Assembly (NCBI RefSeq): GCF_014202475.1
Contig: NZ_JACHGV010000008.1
Span: 124,001 to 188,000 of the forward strand
Direction of reading: 5' to 3'
From: Streptomyces paradoxus
GTDB taxonomy: Bacteria; Actinomycetota; Actinomycetes; Streptomycetales; Streptomycetaceae
DNA: 64,000 nucleotides
In this document: positions 51,900-59,965 of the stretch, piece by piece
How the letters are laid out: each line of letters begins with the position of its first letter
Numbering within the stretch: the first letter of the stretch is position 1
The notes under the pieces: model-generated
Told to the model about the DNA's origin: nothing
Database searches by the model: none
The model's input: only the letters and a program-made list of their open reading frames with translations
Program-made: the position numbers and the translations under genes

Positions 51900-52319
51900 T
51901 CAGGCCCAGGGGTCGGTGATCTGCCTGAGCAGGGTGAGCGCTTCCCGCAGCTGTTTCATCCGTCGCCTGCCGAGGTGCTCCTCCCACTCCCGCTCCACGT
52001 CGGCCACCACCGCGTCGGCGACCTCCTTGGCCGCCCGGGCCTTCTCCGCGCCGCGGACGAGGCGGGCCCGCTTGTCGGTCGGGTCGGGCACGCGGGTGAT
52101 GTAGCCCGCCTTCTCCAGCTGGTCGACGAGGAAGCCCGCGGTCTGCTCGGTGATCTGGGCCTGTTCGGCGAGCTCGGTCAGGCGCGTGCCCTCCGGGCCG
52201 ATGCGTTGCATGACCCGGGCCGCCCGTGACGCCGCCGACCGGGGGTGGACGATGCGTGTCCCGCCCCGCCCGTGGCCCCTGCCGAAGGCCCGGCTCGTCG
52301 CCACCGATATCGAGTTCAC
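51900..52319 (-). CDS. MarR-family regulator, start uncertain
   Basis: A 139-residue MarR protein if started at GTG 52319. The winged helix is clear: MQRIGPEGTRLTELAEQAQI, TEQTAGFLVDQLEKAGYITR, VPDPTDKRARLVRGAEKARA, with the dimer helices VADAVVADVEREWEEHLG and LREALTLLRQITDPWA. The N-terminal NSISVATSRAFGRGHGRGG segment matches the usual first helix only in part and has no ribosome site; the frame is open to 52472. A more conservative start is ATG 52211 (103 residues). No divergent target with an operator was found. Confidence 0.78.
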   Translation of the reverse strand: MNSISVATSRAFGRGHGRGGTRIVHPRSAASRAARVMQRIGPEGTRLTELAEQAQITEQTAGFLVDQLEKAGYITRVPDPTDKRARLVRGAEKARAAKEVADAVVADVEREWEEHLGRRRMKQLREALTLLRQITDPWA

Positions 52320-52500
52320 GCGCGGGGCGGGTCCGGAAGTCCGCGGTCCGATCGCGGCCCTGCTCCTGCTGCTCACCGGCCGCCAGGAGGCGGCCCGGGA
52401 GTGGGCCGAACGCGCCGGGAGCCGTGGACGGGGGTCGCGGCCCCCCGGTGAGGCCTCGACCGGCGGGAGCAATCCGCCGGTTCGGGCAGGGCCGGCACTC

Positions 52501-52899
52501 TCACCCGCTCACCGCGTCACCGTGACGGTGAGCCACCCTCCACTCGCCCCCTTCACGGCGGTACACCTGAGTGACCCGCAGCGTGTAGCTGCGCGGCTCT
52601 CCGTCGACGGAGGCGGAGGTGTGCTCAAGGCCGGCCGTGTAGGCCATGTCCCCCGAAACGCCGTACGTCCGCAGCTCGAACACGTACGAGGTGCAGTCGG
52701 AGAAGCTCTCCTCCAACGCGGTGAAGAGCCGGTCCAACTCCTGTTGCCCGAAGGCGTTCCGCCACGCACCCAGGACACTCACGGGCTCATCGCGCGACCA
52801 GAGCGCCCGGCGGGGACCGGCATCGCCGTTGTGCAGCGCGAGCTCCGCCTCGTACAGGGTGGTCTCGACCCACGCCAGGAAGTCGTCACGGTCGGTCAT
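52501..52899 (-). CDS. SnoaL/DUF4440-like (NTF2-fold) protein
   Basis: A 132-residue NTF2-like protein of the AtzH/DUF3225-DUF4440 kind: DFLAWVETTLYEAELALHNG, GPRRALWSRDEPVSVLGAWR (W..x.P, the ligand-pocket segment), LDRLFTALEESFSDCTSYVF, MAYTAGLEHTSASVDGEPRS, YTLRVTQVYRREGGEWRVAH and the terminal RHGD. The cone-shaped fold binds small polar ligands; function unknown. ATG 52899; the frame extends to 53112 but that part is antisense to the hydrolase gene. Its stop is 50 bases from a GC-rich non-coding stretch (52320-52500, nothing recognised). Confidence 0.82.
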   Translation of the reverse strand: MTDRDDFLAWVETTLYEAELALHNGDAGPRRALWSRDEPVSVLGAWRNAFGQQELDRLFTALEESFSDCTSYVFELRTYGVSGDMAYTAGLEHTSASVDGEPRSYTLRVTQVYRREGGEWRVAHRHGDAVSG

Positions 52900-52951
52900 G
52901 GCTTCATCATGGGGCCGGGCCTGTGCGCTTTCCGCGATTTCGCTTCGGGTG

Positions 52952-53704
52952 TCAGCCGTTGGCCAAGGTGCGTCCGAGGAGGGGAAGCAAGCGGTCCCAG
53001 TGGCGTTGCAGGGCGGAGGGGCTGAAGGCGTCGGTGTCGGACATCGTGAAGCCGTGGACCGTGCCGGGATAGATCTCGGAGGTGTGGGCGACACCTGCGG
53101 CATCCAGCGCACGGTTGAGTTCGGCGAGCGCCTCTGGCGTCAGGTCCGTCTCCGCATGGGCGAGATGGACCTCGGCGGTGAGCCCGGACAGGAGACGACG
53201 GTGCAGCCCCTCCGGCCCGTCGACCGCGACGGGGCCGTGGAACCCGGCGACGGCGGCCACCTGGCCGGGATGGGCCGCGGCGGTACGCATCGCCAGGAGG
53301 CCGCCGATGCAGTAGCCGGTCACCGCGACCGGCCCGGCCCCGACCTCGGACCGTGCGGTGAGGAACCGGAGGTAGGCGTCGGCGTCACTCAGGACGCGTT
53401 CGGTGCTGTGTGCCTCGATCATGGGCATCAGCCGGTCGAAGATAGCGGGCCGGACCTCTTCTCCGATGTGCTCGGGAAGTTCGATCACCGGTGCCGGGCC
53501 GTGCCGGTAGAAGATGTTGGGGACGAGCACGTAGTACCCGTGCCCGGCGAGCTCACGGGCCATCTCCCGCAGCACGGGCCGGACGCCGAAGCCGTCCGGG
53601 TACATCAGCACCCCGGGGTGCCGCTCGCCGTCGTCGGGATGGGCGGCGAAGGCGTCGGCCCGGCCGTCCTCGGTGGGGATCAGCAGTGTCTTGGTGGGCA
53701 ACAT
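52952..53704 (-). CDS. dienelactone-hydrolase-family enzyme
   Basis: A 250-residue alpha/beta hydrolase. HPGVLMYPDGFGVRPVLREM is the oxyanion region, VAVTGYCIGGLLAMRTAAAH has the nucleophilic Cys (GxCxGG, diagnostic of dienelactone hydrolases rather than Ser lipases), HLAHAETDLTPEALAELNRA gives the Asp, and IYPGTVHGFTM the His. It cleaves lactones such as dienelactone in aromatic degradation, or related esters. ATG 53704 with a weak GGGA. Divergent from a MarR gene across 104 bases that hold two copies of the same palindrome, so it is almost certainly the regulated target. Confidence 0.9.
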   Translation of the reverse strand: MLPTKTLLIPTEDGRADAFAAHPDDGERHPGVLMYPDGFGVRPVLREMARELAGHGYYVLVPNIFYRHGPAPVIELPEHIGEEVRPAIFDRLMPMIEAHSTERVLSDADAYLRFLTARSEVGAGPVAVTGYCIGGLLAMRTAAAHPGQVAAVAGFHGPVAVDGPEGLHRRLLSGLTAEVHLAHAETDLTPEALAELNRALDAAGVAHTSEIYPGTVHGFTMSDTDAFSPSALQRHWDRLLPLLGRTLANG

Positions 53705-53729
53705 CGTCCCATCGTGTAAGCACTCAACC

Positions 53730-53787
53730 AACGTTAGTAACACTAACGTTCCTGGCTCGGCGAACGTACATCGTTAGTCGGACTAAC
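53730..53787. promoter_or_regulatory. two MarR operators in the DLH/MarR divergent region
   Basis: Site 1, 53730-53750: AACGTTAGT-AAC-ACTAACGTT, perfect 9-base arms. Site 2, 53773-53787: GTTAGT-CGG-ACTAAC, perfect 6-base arms. Both share GTTAGT-N3-ACTAAC; site 1 is 26 bases from the hydrolase ATG, site 2 is 22 bases from the MarR GTG. The left arm of site 2 overlaps a plausible -35 for the MarR promoter (TTAGTC, then TAGGGT at 53796). Confidence 0.8.
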
Positions 53788-53808
53788 ACAACGGGTAGGG
53801 TCGGTGCC

Positions 53809-54291
53809 GTGATCAAAGCCGAAGCAGCCGACCTGCCCGACGACGGCAGGCTCAAGATGCCCGACAGGCTGCGTCGACGGGCCAGCCGTCTCCTGTCGCA
53901 CCTGACCTCGCGGTCGGACCGGCTGATCACCGAGGGGCTGGCCCGGGCCGATGCCCGGAAGTGGCACTACGCCGTGCTCGCCTCACTGCAGGAGTACGGG
54001 CCGGCCAGTCAGGCGGAGCTGAGCAGACGCTCCGGCATCTACCGCAGCGACATGGTCGGCGTGCTCAACGAACTGGCCGGGCGTGACCTCGTCGAGCGGA
54101 CGCCGGATCCCGACGACCGGCGCCGCAACGTCATCACGATCTCCGCCCGAGGCCGCCGCCAACTGCGCCGCCTGGACCAGGTCCTTGACGACCTCCACGA
54201 ACAGCTCCTCGCACCGTTGAGCCGGGCCGAACGCGACCAGTTCGTGCAGCTGCTCACTCGCTTGCTGGACCACCACACCCCCGGCTCCTGA
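53809..54291 (+). CDS. MarR-family regulator of the dienelactone hydrolase
   Basis: A 160-residue MarR protein: RLLSHLTSRSDRLITEGLAR, ADARKWHYAVLASLQEYGPA, SQAELSRRSGIYRSDMVGVL, NELAGRDLVERTPDPDDRRR, NVITISARGRRQLRRLDQVL and the C-terminal dimer helix LSRAERDQFVQLLTRLLDHH. The recognition helix and the DPxDRR wing are typical. GTG 53809; TAGGGT 8 bases before could be a -10, i.e. nearly leaderless. Expected to repress itself and the divergent hydrolase through the two palindromes. Many such MarRs respond to phenolics. Confidence 0.9.
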   Translation: MIKAEAADLPDDGRLKMPDRLRRRASRLLSHLTSRSDRLITEGLARADARKWHYAVLASLQEYGPASQAELSRRSGIYRSDMVGVLNELAGRDLVERTPDPDDRRRNVITISARGRRQLRRLDQVLDDLHEQLLAPLSRAERDQFVQLLTRLLDHHTPGS

Positions 54292-54364
54292 GCCATTCTG
54301 ATCCGGAACGCGGACGACCTCCCCGACCGCCGATCCTCCGTTCTCGTGTGCCAGGATGCTCGGC

Positions 54365-55132
54365 ATGTCCGGTCGTGCGCTGAGCTTCGGAGGGGTAGCG
54401 GAAGCCTACGAGCGGTTCCGTCCGGGGTACCCCGTGGAGCTGTTCGAGATGGTCATTGCGTACGCGGGCCGTCCGGTTCCGACCGCTCTCGAAATCGGTG
54501 CCGGGACGGGCAAGGCGACCCGGCTGTTCGCTCAGCGGGGGATCGCGGTCACCGCGACCGACCCTGACGGCTCCATGCTCGCCGAGCTGCGCAAGCACGT
54601 GCCGGTCGACGTCGCGACGGTGCGGGCCGCGTTCGAGGACCTGCGGCCGGGGGAGCGGTACGCGCTGGTCTACGCGGCGGCAGCGCTGCACTGGACGGAC
54701 CCGGAGGGCCGCTGGCCACGCATCGCCGCGCTACTGGAGCCGGGTGGCGTGTTCGCGTCCTTCGGCGCGCCCTTCCGGCTGACCGACCCGGCCGTGCAGG
54801 AAGCCGTCCACGCGGCGAGGGCGCCGTTCCTGGAGAGCGACGAGATCCCGTCCCCCGACGGGACCCCTCCGGATCACGAGATGCAGTGGCCGGGCAGCGA
54901 GCTGCAACGGTCCGAGTCGTTCACCGACGTCCGACAGGCCGTGATCGAACGGCATGTGACGATGAGCGCCCGCGACTACATCGGGCACCTCTCGACCATC
55001 TCGGCCTATCTCGTCCTGCCGGCCTCGGTGCGAGAGCAGGTGTTCAGCCGGATCAGGCAGGTCCTCCCGGACACGGTCGAGATGACCGCCGACATCACCG
55101 TCCATCTCGCGCGCCGACGCCAGGAGGATTGA
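54365..55132 (+). CDS. class I SAM-dependent methyltransferase
   Basis: A 255-residue methyltransferase (258 if started at ATG 54356). SFGGVAEAYERFRPGYPVEL is typical of the Methyltransf_11/25 group, ALEIGAGTGKATRLFAQRGI motif I, VTATDPDGSMLAELRKHV post I, YALVYAAAALHWTDPEGRWP motif II, ALLEPGGVFASFGAPFRL motif III. C-terminal half is helical (YIGHLSTISAYLVLPASVRE, VFSRIRQVLPDTVEMTADIT). Small-molecule substrate unknown. Preceded by a free-standing MarR gene but not clearly linked. Confidence 0.86.
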   Translation: MSGRALSFGGVAEAYERFRPGYPVELFEMVIAYAGRPVPTALEIGAGTGKATRLFAQRGIAVTATDPDGSMLAELRKHVPVDVATVRAAFEDLRPGERYALVYAAAALHWTDPEGRWPRIAALLEPGGVFASFGAPFRLTDPAVQEAVHAARAPFLESDEIPSPDGTPPDHEMQWPGSELQRSESFTDVRQAVIERHVTMSARDYIGHLSTISAYLVLPASVREQVFSRIRQVLPDTVEMTADITVHLARRRQED

Positions 55133-55212
55133 TCACGCAACCCCCTTCGGGCTGCGGCTGATAGCCTGCGATCTTCGCCGGTCACCCGGTCGGAGTCCCC
55201 CCGCAGGTCGCC

Positions 55213-55962
55213 ATGACTCGTCCCCGACAACAGCTCGCGACAGCGCTTGACGCCCTGGACCGCGCCTTCGCCTCGGAAGAGCCCTTCCCCGTCACCGGAT
55301 GCACGTACTGCTACGGCGACCAGGACCTGGCCGCTCTCTCCGGACCGCTCGACCTGATAGCCGACGACCTGCTGTCCGCCGTCGCGGCGGAAGTCCCCAG
55401 CCACTGGGACGACTTCCAGCGTCTCTACCGCCGCCTCGCCCCACGCATCATCCGGTCCGCCGTCACCGGCCGGCTGCATGTCGACGAGAACCTCATCGCC
55501 TCACGCCTGGTCGCAGCGGAGTGGACCACCTGGGAGGCGCCCCTGGCCGGCGCAGTCCACGACGTCTGGGCCGCCTGGTGGCACGCCACCCTGCACACCC
55601 GCCCCGGGCCCGTCTCCGTCAGGGAGACCCTCAGCCTCATCACCGTCGCCACGGGCGCCCTGCGCCCCTGGCTGGACATCTGGGCCGGCACCCGCACCGG
55701 GACCGCCGACGCGCAACTGGCCGACTTCATCGACGACGTGCTGGTCGAGTACGAGATCACCGATCTGCGCATGGGCTTCTACGACGAGTACGACGCCTCC
55801 GCCGAGCTGCTGAGCTGGCTCCTGACCGAGGTGCGCGACCGTGCCGACGACGCCCGCCTCGACGAGCCGTACCTCCTCGAACACCACGAAGCCGGACGGG
55901 GGACCGGACCCGGCTCGTCGGATCCGGGCGGGGACGCCACGCGGGAAATCGGCGGGGGCTGA
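55213..55962 (+). CDS. conserved hypothetical protein with CxxC motif
   Basis: A 249-residue protein, not recognised. LATALDALDRAFASEEPFPV, GCTYCYGDQDLAALSGPLDL (a CxxC pair, perhaps metal-binding), SHWDDFQRLYRRLAPRIIRS, WTTWEAPLAGAVHDVWAAWW, LISVATGALRPWLDIWA-like helices and DEYDASAELLSWLLTEVRDR suggest a helical cytosolic protein common in Streptomyces genomes. ATG 55213 without a clear ribosome site. Followed at 55995 by a small membrane protein gene on the same strand. Confidence 0.72.
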   Translation: MTRPRQQLATALDALDRAFASEEPFPVTGCTYCYGDQDLAALSGPLDLIADDLLSAVAAEVPSHWDDFQRLYRRLAPRIIRSAVTGRLHVDENLIASRLVAAEWTTWEAPLAGAVHDVWAAWWHATLHTRPGPVSVRETLSLITVATGALRPWLDIWAGTRTGTADAQLADFIDDVLVEYEITDLRMGFYDEYDASAELLSWLLTEVRDRADDARLDEPYLLEHHEAGRGTGPGSSDPGGDATREIGGG

Positions 55963-55994
55963 TAGGCGGCGCGGATCGGGGTACCTGCGTCGGC

Positions 55995-56288
55995 ATGGCT
56001 ACCGAAAACGATCACGCTGAATCCGTACGAGCCCTGCGGCAGCTGCGCCGGATGCGCACCTTCTACGCCGGGGGTGCGATCTTGTGGGCCGTTTCTGCCG
56101 TGTCGGCGGGGTGGGACGCCCCCGGCAGCCGGCAGATGTGGGTCTCGGCGGTGTTCCTGGTGGTCTTCGCCGCTCTGCTGGCCATGACGGCCTTCTGGCT
56201 GAGGCGTCAGCAGGCCGGCCACTCGGCCGAGCCCGCGCATCACGCCGCTCCGCGCAGGCCGGCCTGGCGCCGCCACGCCAACGCCTAG
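55995..56288 (+). CDS. small two-helix membrane protein
   Basis: A 97-residue protein with two hydrophobic segments (YAGGAILWAVSAVSAGWD and MWVSAVFLVVFAALLAMTAF) between a charged N terminus (ESVRALRQLRRMRT) and a His/Arg-rich tail. Function unknown; similar small proteins are frequent in actinomycetes. ATG 55995, frame open upstream but antisense to the previous gene. Convergent with the RibD-C gene, stops 16 bases apart. Confidence 0.72.
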   Translation: MATENDHAESVRALRQLRRMRTFYAGGAILWAVSAVSAGWDAPGSRQMWVSAVFLVVFAALLAMTAFWLRRQQAGHSAEPAHHAAPRRPAWRRHANA

Positions 56289-56303
56289 CGGAGACCATAG
56301 GGG

Positions 56304-56879
56304 TCAGTGGAGGGTCGGGCGGTACACGAGCTCTTGGATGTGACCGTCCAGCGTCCGGCTCTCGACCAGCTCCAGGTCGAAATCCGCCGCATCCTGGAAG
56401 ATCCGGTCCAGCCCCGTCCGGCCGGTGATGACGGGGAAGAGCGTGACCTGCACGCGGTCCACCAGTCCGGCGACCATCAGCGCGCGGTTCAACGACAGAC
56501 TGCCGTGGGAGCGCAACGGCACCTCGGACTCCTCCTTGAGCCGGGCGACGACCTCGACGGCGTCGCCGCTGACGAGTGTCGCGTCCGGCCAGTCGAGGGG
56601 ACCTTCCAACGTCCTCGACACCACCGTCGCCGGCAGGTTCCGCATCCGCGTCACCCATGGGTCGCGCACGTCGGACTTCTCGGTGCTCGAAGCCAGCATC
56701 TGTGTGAAGGCGCGATAGGTGTTGGCCCCGAAGACCATCCGCTGCTCCTCGCCGTAGAGGGCGAGGCGGTGGTCGAGCAACTCGGGGCCTTGCTTCCCCC
56801 AGTAGCCGGTCCAGTCGCCGCCGGCGGCGCCGTAGCCGTCGAGGCTGGAGAAGACGTCGAAGGTGTAGGTGGCGGTCAT
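56304..56879 (-). CDS. dihydrofolate-reductase-like RibD C-terminal domain protein
   Basis: A 191-residue DHFR-fold reductase of the RibD_C group: TYTFDVFSSLDGYGAAGGDW, GYWGKQGPELLDHRLALYGE, EQRMVFGANTYRAFTQMLAS, ATVVSRTLEGPLDWPDATLV, HGSLSLNRALMVAGLVDRVQ, VTLFPVITGRTGLDRIFQDA. Stand-alone members reduce pterin- or flavin-like substrates with NADPH; the substrate is usually unknown. ATG 56879 with GGAG seven bases upstream; the frame continues far upstream only as a shadow of the barstar gene. Confidence 0.86.
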   Translation of the reverse strand: MTATYTFDVFSSLDGYGAAGGDWTGYWGKQGPELLDHRLALYGEEQRMVFGANTYRAFTQMLASSTEKSDVRDPWVTRMRNLPATVVSRTLEGPLDWPDATLVSGDAVEVVARLKEESEVPLRSHGSLSLNRALMVAGLVDRVQVTLFPVITGRTGLDRIFQDAADFDLELVESRTLDGHIQELVYRPTLH

Positions 56880-57056
56880 GTGATGCTCCTCGCGTGCGGT
56901 TGACCGGTGGGACGTGCGGGCGGGCGATCTTCTTCGGATGTGCTTCCGCGACCGTCGCACCCATAGACCCGGCACGCTTGCGAAACTCATCGCTCTGCCC
57001 ACCACACGTGGCTCCCGACCGCTCGAACGGCGGAGACAGACGCACCTGATCAGGGC

Positions 57057-58154
57057 ATGATGCACACCGTGCGGGGAGACAGGGGGCAGGGCGGCCGGGG
57101 GCGGTACGCCCTGACGGAGTCGGAACACGGCCACGTGTGGGGGGTCTGTTCCGAGGTGGAGGGACTGTTCAGGGAGCCCAGGCGCGCGACCTACGAATTC
57201 TTCGGCTGGGTGCCGGACGGTGCCGAGGTGCGAGGGTGGGTCGGATGCCGGGTGTGGCTGGTACCGGAGGACACAACGACCGACCCATGGCTGCTGGAGG
57301 ACGCGGAGAGCCTCGGGCCGCGACCGCGAACGGATGCTCTCCTGCTCACGGGCATGGACGACTACATGGGCCCGCCCGAGGGCCACCGGGCTCCGGTCCG
57401 TCTGCACGACGGGTACCGGTGGCTGGGCTCGTGCCGGGAGTTCACACGCGTCCTGCCCGAAGAGCGGGCCACTCCCTCGCTCGTCCTGCGGGGCCTCTCG
57501 CCGGGTGATCGGCTGCGCCAGGCACTGGCGAAGGGCACCCGGCGCGCGCTGGACCTGGGCGAGGCCTGGCTGGAGATCCGGGACGACGGCGGCGAGCCGC
57601 TCACCGGCCGGCTGCTGCGGCCGAAGGTCCGTGCGTGGCGCCCCTCCTCCCTCGGGCCGGATCGGATCGACCTGGAACTCGACGAAGAGCTCGACGGACC
57701 CGTCCCCGGACACGCCAGTCCCGTCTGGGACCGCTGGCTCGCCGGCCCGCCGGAAGGCCCCAACGCCTGGGCCGGCCTGGACACCCGGCAGCGCGAGGCC
57801 TGGCTCGAACTCGTCCGCGAGCGGGGCTGCCGACTCGAGCACCAGGACCGGCCGGCCGGACAGCTGTACGAGCTGGACGGCCGCCACATCACCGACGAGC
57901 AGAGCCTCTTCCTGGCACTCGGCGAGGCCGTCAACGGGCCGGGAGGCTACTTCGGCGGCTGCGAGGCCGCGCTCGCGGACTGCCTGCTGGGCAACTTCGG
58001 ATACACCGCCCCCGGGACCCTCCTCTGGCGGAACTTCGCACCCGCGCGCGAGTATCTCTCCCAGGTCCTGACCGCGGAGGGCGAACCGTACGACCTGGTC
58101 GCCCGGGTGCTGGAAGTCCTCGCCGAGGGCCGCATGCGCGTCACCTTGGCGTGA
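57057..58154 (+). CDS. barstar-domain protein with N-terminal extension
   Basis: A 365-residue protein. The last ~95 residues match barstar, the ribonuclease inhibitor fold: YELDGRHITDEQSLFLALGE, AVNGPGGYFGGCEAALADCL, LGNFGYTAPGTLLWRNFAPA, with the acidic/aromatic patch that covers a barnase active site. Residues 1-260 are a separate beta-rich domain (RYALTESEHGHVWGVCSEVE, YEFFGWVPDGAEVRGWVGCR, GDRLRQALAKGTRRALDLGE, RIDLELDEELDGPVPGHASP) of unknown kind. Barstar domains neutralise toxic RNases, so this may be an immunity or an inhibitor protein; no RNase gene is next to it. Start at ATG 57057 (or 57060) with only a weak site. Confidence 0.8.
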   Translation: MMHTVRGDRGQGGRGRYALTESEHGHVWGVCSEVEGLFREPRRATYEFFGWVPDGAEVRGWVGCRVWLVPEDTTTDPWLLEDAESLGPRPRTDALLLTGMDDYMGPPEGHRAPVRLHDGYRWLGSCREFTRVLPEERATPSLVLRGLSPGDRLRQALAKGTRRALDLGEAWLEIRDDGGEPLTGRLLRPKVRAWRPSSLGPDRIDLELDEELDGPVPGHASPVWDRWLAGPPEGPNAWAGLDTRQREAWLELVRERGCRLEHQDRPAGQLYELDGRHITDEQSLFLALGEAVNGPGGYFGGCEAALADCLLGNFGYTAPGTLLWRNFAPAREYLSQVLTAEGEPYDLVARVLEVLAEGRMRVTLA

Positions 58155-58204
58155 ACCAGGGCGAGCCTTGACCACGCGACACCTACGCCTAGGGAGGCAT
58201 GGGG

Positions 58205-58924
58205 ATGGCCGCACCGGCTCGGCGCGTCGCTCTCCTCGGGGGAGGCTTCTCGACGGATGAGGACGGACTGCTGGACGACTGGCTGCTCGGCCATGTGGGC
58301 CGCCCACGCCCCAAGGTGTGCTTCGTCCCCACGGCCAGTGGTGACGCGCCCGCGTACGTCGATCAGTTCTTGAGTGTGTTCGCGTCGCGCTGTTGTGAGC
58401 CGTCCGTTCTGTCGCTGTTCAGGCGGGAGTTGGATGACCAGGCTCTGCGGACGTTCCTGCTCGGCCAGGATGTCGTGTACGTCGGCGGTGGCAATACCGC
58501 GAACCTTCTGGTGGTGTGGCGGGCGCACGGGGTCGACCGGGTGCTGATCGAAGCCTGCGACCGCGGGACGCTGCTGTGCGGAATCAGCGCCGGCGCCAAT
58601 TGTTGGGCCTCCGGCTCGCACACGGACTCCTTCGGCCCGCTGACCCATCTCCAGGACGGACTGGGCCTGCTGCCGGGCTCGGTGTGCCCGCACTACGACA
58701 GCGAACCAGGGCGCCGCGCTTCCTACCGGGAAGCGGTAGCGACCGGAATGTTGTCCGCCGGGTGGGCGATCGAGGACGGAGTGGGCGCCCTGTTCGCGGA
58801 CGGACGTCTCGTGGAAGCGGTCAGCCGGACTCCGGAGGCCCGCCTGCACTGGGTGCGGCCGGATGGAGGGAGCGAGGCTGTCGAGCGAGCGCTGCCCTGC
58901 CGGTTGCTCGACGGAGTCACGTGA
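58205..58924 (+). CDS. peptidase S51 (peptidase E / cyanophycinase-like)
   Basis: A 239-residue cytosolic protein. RRVALLGGGFSTDEDGLLDD, KVCFVPTASGDAPAYVDQFL, DVVYVGGGNTANLLVVWRAH, and GTLLCGISAGANCWASGSHT with the catalytic Ser in the GxSAGA nucleophile elbow are the S51 signatures; PHYDSEPGRRASYREAVATG contains the conserved Asp/His. Peptidase E removes N-terminal Asp; other members degrade cyanophycin-like peptides. ATG 58205 has AGGGAGG 8 bases before; ATG 58199 is too close to that site. Same strand as the barstar gene upstream. Confidence 0.86.
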   Translation: MAAPARRVALLGGGFSTDEDGLLDDWLLGHVGRPRPKVCFVPTASGDAPAYVDQFLSVFASRCCEPSVLSLFRRELDDQALRTFLLGQDVVYVGGGNTANLLVVWRAHGVDRVLIEACDRGTLLCGISAGANCWASGSHTDSFGPLTHLQDGLGLLPGSVCPHYDSEPGRRASYREAVATGMLSAGWAIEDGVGALFADGRLVEAVSRTPEARLHWVRPDGGSEAVERALPCRLLDGVT

Positions 58925-59017
58925 CGCTCGGCCGACAACCTCCGAGCCGACTACGGGCGTGGACCGGCGTTGTACGCCGAAGGTGCCGATCACGCCCACG
59001 CGGGTACGCCACGCAGT

Positions 59018-59779
59018 ATGTCGGAAGTGATTCAAGCAGGCGGCTGGGGGTTGCTGGCGGGGAGTGCTCTGCTGCTGGGAGCGGTGTTCGGCTACGGGAT
59101 GCGCGTGTCGCAGAAGGTCATCGCGCTGGTGATGGCGTTCGGCGCCGGTGTGCTGCTGTCGGCCGTTTCCTTCGAGCTGGTCGGCGAAGCCTACGAGCAG
59201 GGCGGGTTGGGCCCGGCAGCGGTGGGGACACTGGCCGGTGCGACGGCTTACACCGCGGGCAATCTGTGGCTGGCGGGCCGAGGCGCCCGGCACCGCAAGC
59301 GATCGGGCCACCACGCGGAGCAGACCCAGCCGTCCGAGGAGCAGAGCGGCGGCTCGGGCCTGGCGCTGGCACTCGGCGCGCTGCTGGACGGAGTACCCGA
59401 GTCGGCGGTGATCGGCGTCAGCCTGCTCGACGGAGGGGCAGTGAGCCTCGTGACGGTCGCGGCGGTGTTCATCAGCAACATCCCCGAGGGGCTGTCCAGT
59501 TCGGCGGGGATGAAGAAGTCCGGGCGCGGCAAGGCGTACGTCTTCGGCGTGTGGGGCGCCATCGCGGTCGCGAGCATGGTCTCCGCAGTCCTCGGGTACG
59601 CCGTCCTCGGGGGCTTCTCGCCCACCGTGATCGCGGGGGTGACGGCCGTGGCCGCCGGTGCGATCCTGGCCATGATCGCCGACACGATGATTCCCGAGGC
59701 GTTCCAGGAAGCCCACCTGGCGATCGGGCTGGTCACGGTCAGCGGCTTCCTGGTCTCCTTCGCGCTGTCCCACGCCTGA
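59018..59779 (+). CDS. ZIP-family metal transporter
   Basis: A 253-residue membrane protein with about seven to eight segments: GWGLLAGSALLLGAVFGYGM, KVIALVMAFGAGVLLSAVSF, LALALGALLDGVPESAVIGV, VTVAAVFISNIPEGLSSSAG, and ILAMIADTMIPEAFQEAHL. The paired DGVPES and SNIPEG stand where ZupT-type ZIPs have HNxPEG/HEIPHE, so the metal ligands are partly changed; the histidine of the first motif is absent, which is usual for this actinobacterial ZIP subgroup. Probably exchanges zinc or iron. ATG 59018 lacks a ribosome site. A cytoplasmic loop is rich in Gln/Ser/Glu. Confidence 0.85.
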   Translation: MSEVIQAGGWGLLAGSALLLGAVFGYGMRVSQKVIALVMAFGAGVLLSAVSFELVGEAYEQGGLGPAAVGTLAGATAYTAGNLWLAGRGARHRKRSGHHAEQTQPSEEQSGGSGLALALGALLDGVPESAVIGVSLLDGGAVSLVTVAAVFISNIPEGLSSSAGMKKSGRGKAYVFGVWGAIAVASMVSAVLGYAVLGGFSPTVIAGVTAVAAGAILAMIADTMIPEAFQEAHLAIGLVTVSGFLVSFALSHA

Positions 59780-59965
59780 CGGCACATCGTCTTCTCCGGG
59801 GCGGTGGTCTCACCCAACCCGCATCGACAAGGGCGCCGGGGAATTCGCCACCGCCGCCGACGAGGAGACCCACGGGCTGCTGATACCGATGACGGGCACC
59901 CCCGGGTGGCTGAGCAGCGGTGCCGGCGTGGTGGTCAGGCTGCTTCGCCGGCGGCCCCGGCCGGC

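Noticed and set aside
59780..59965. Coding-like plus-strand text between ZIP and dehydrogenase genes (THGLLIPMTGTPGWLSSGAG)
   Set aside because: No start, no family, and the region is only ~185 bases; possibly a remnant but not supportable.
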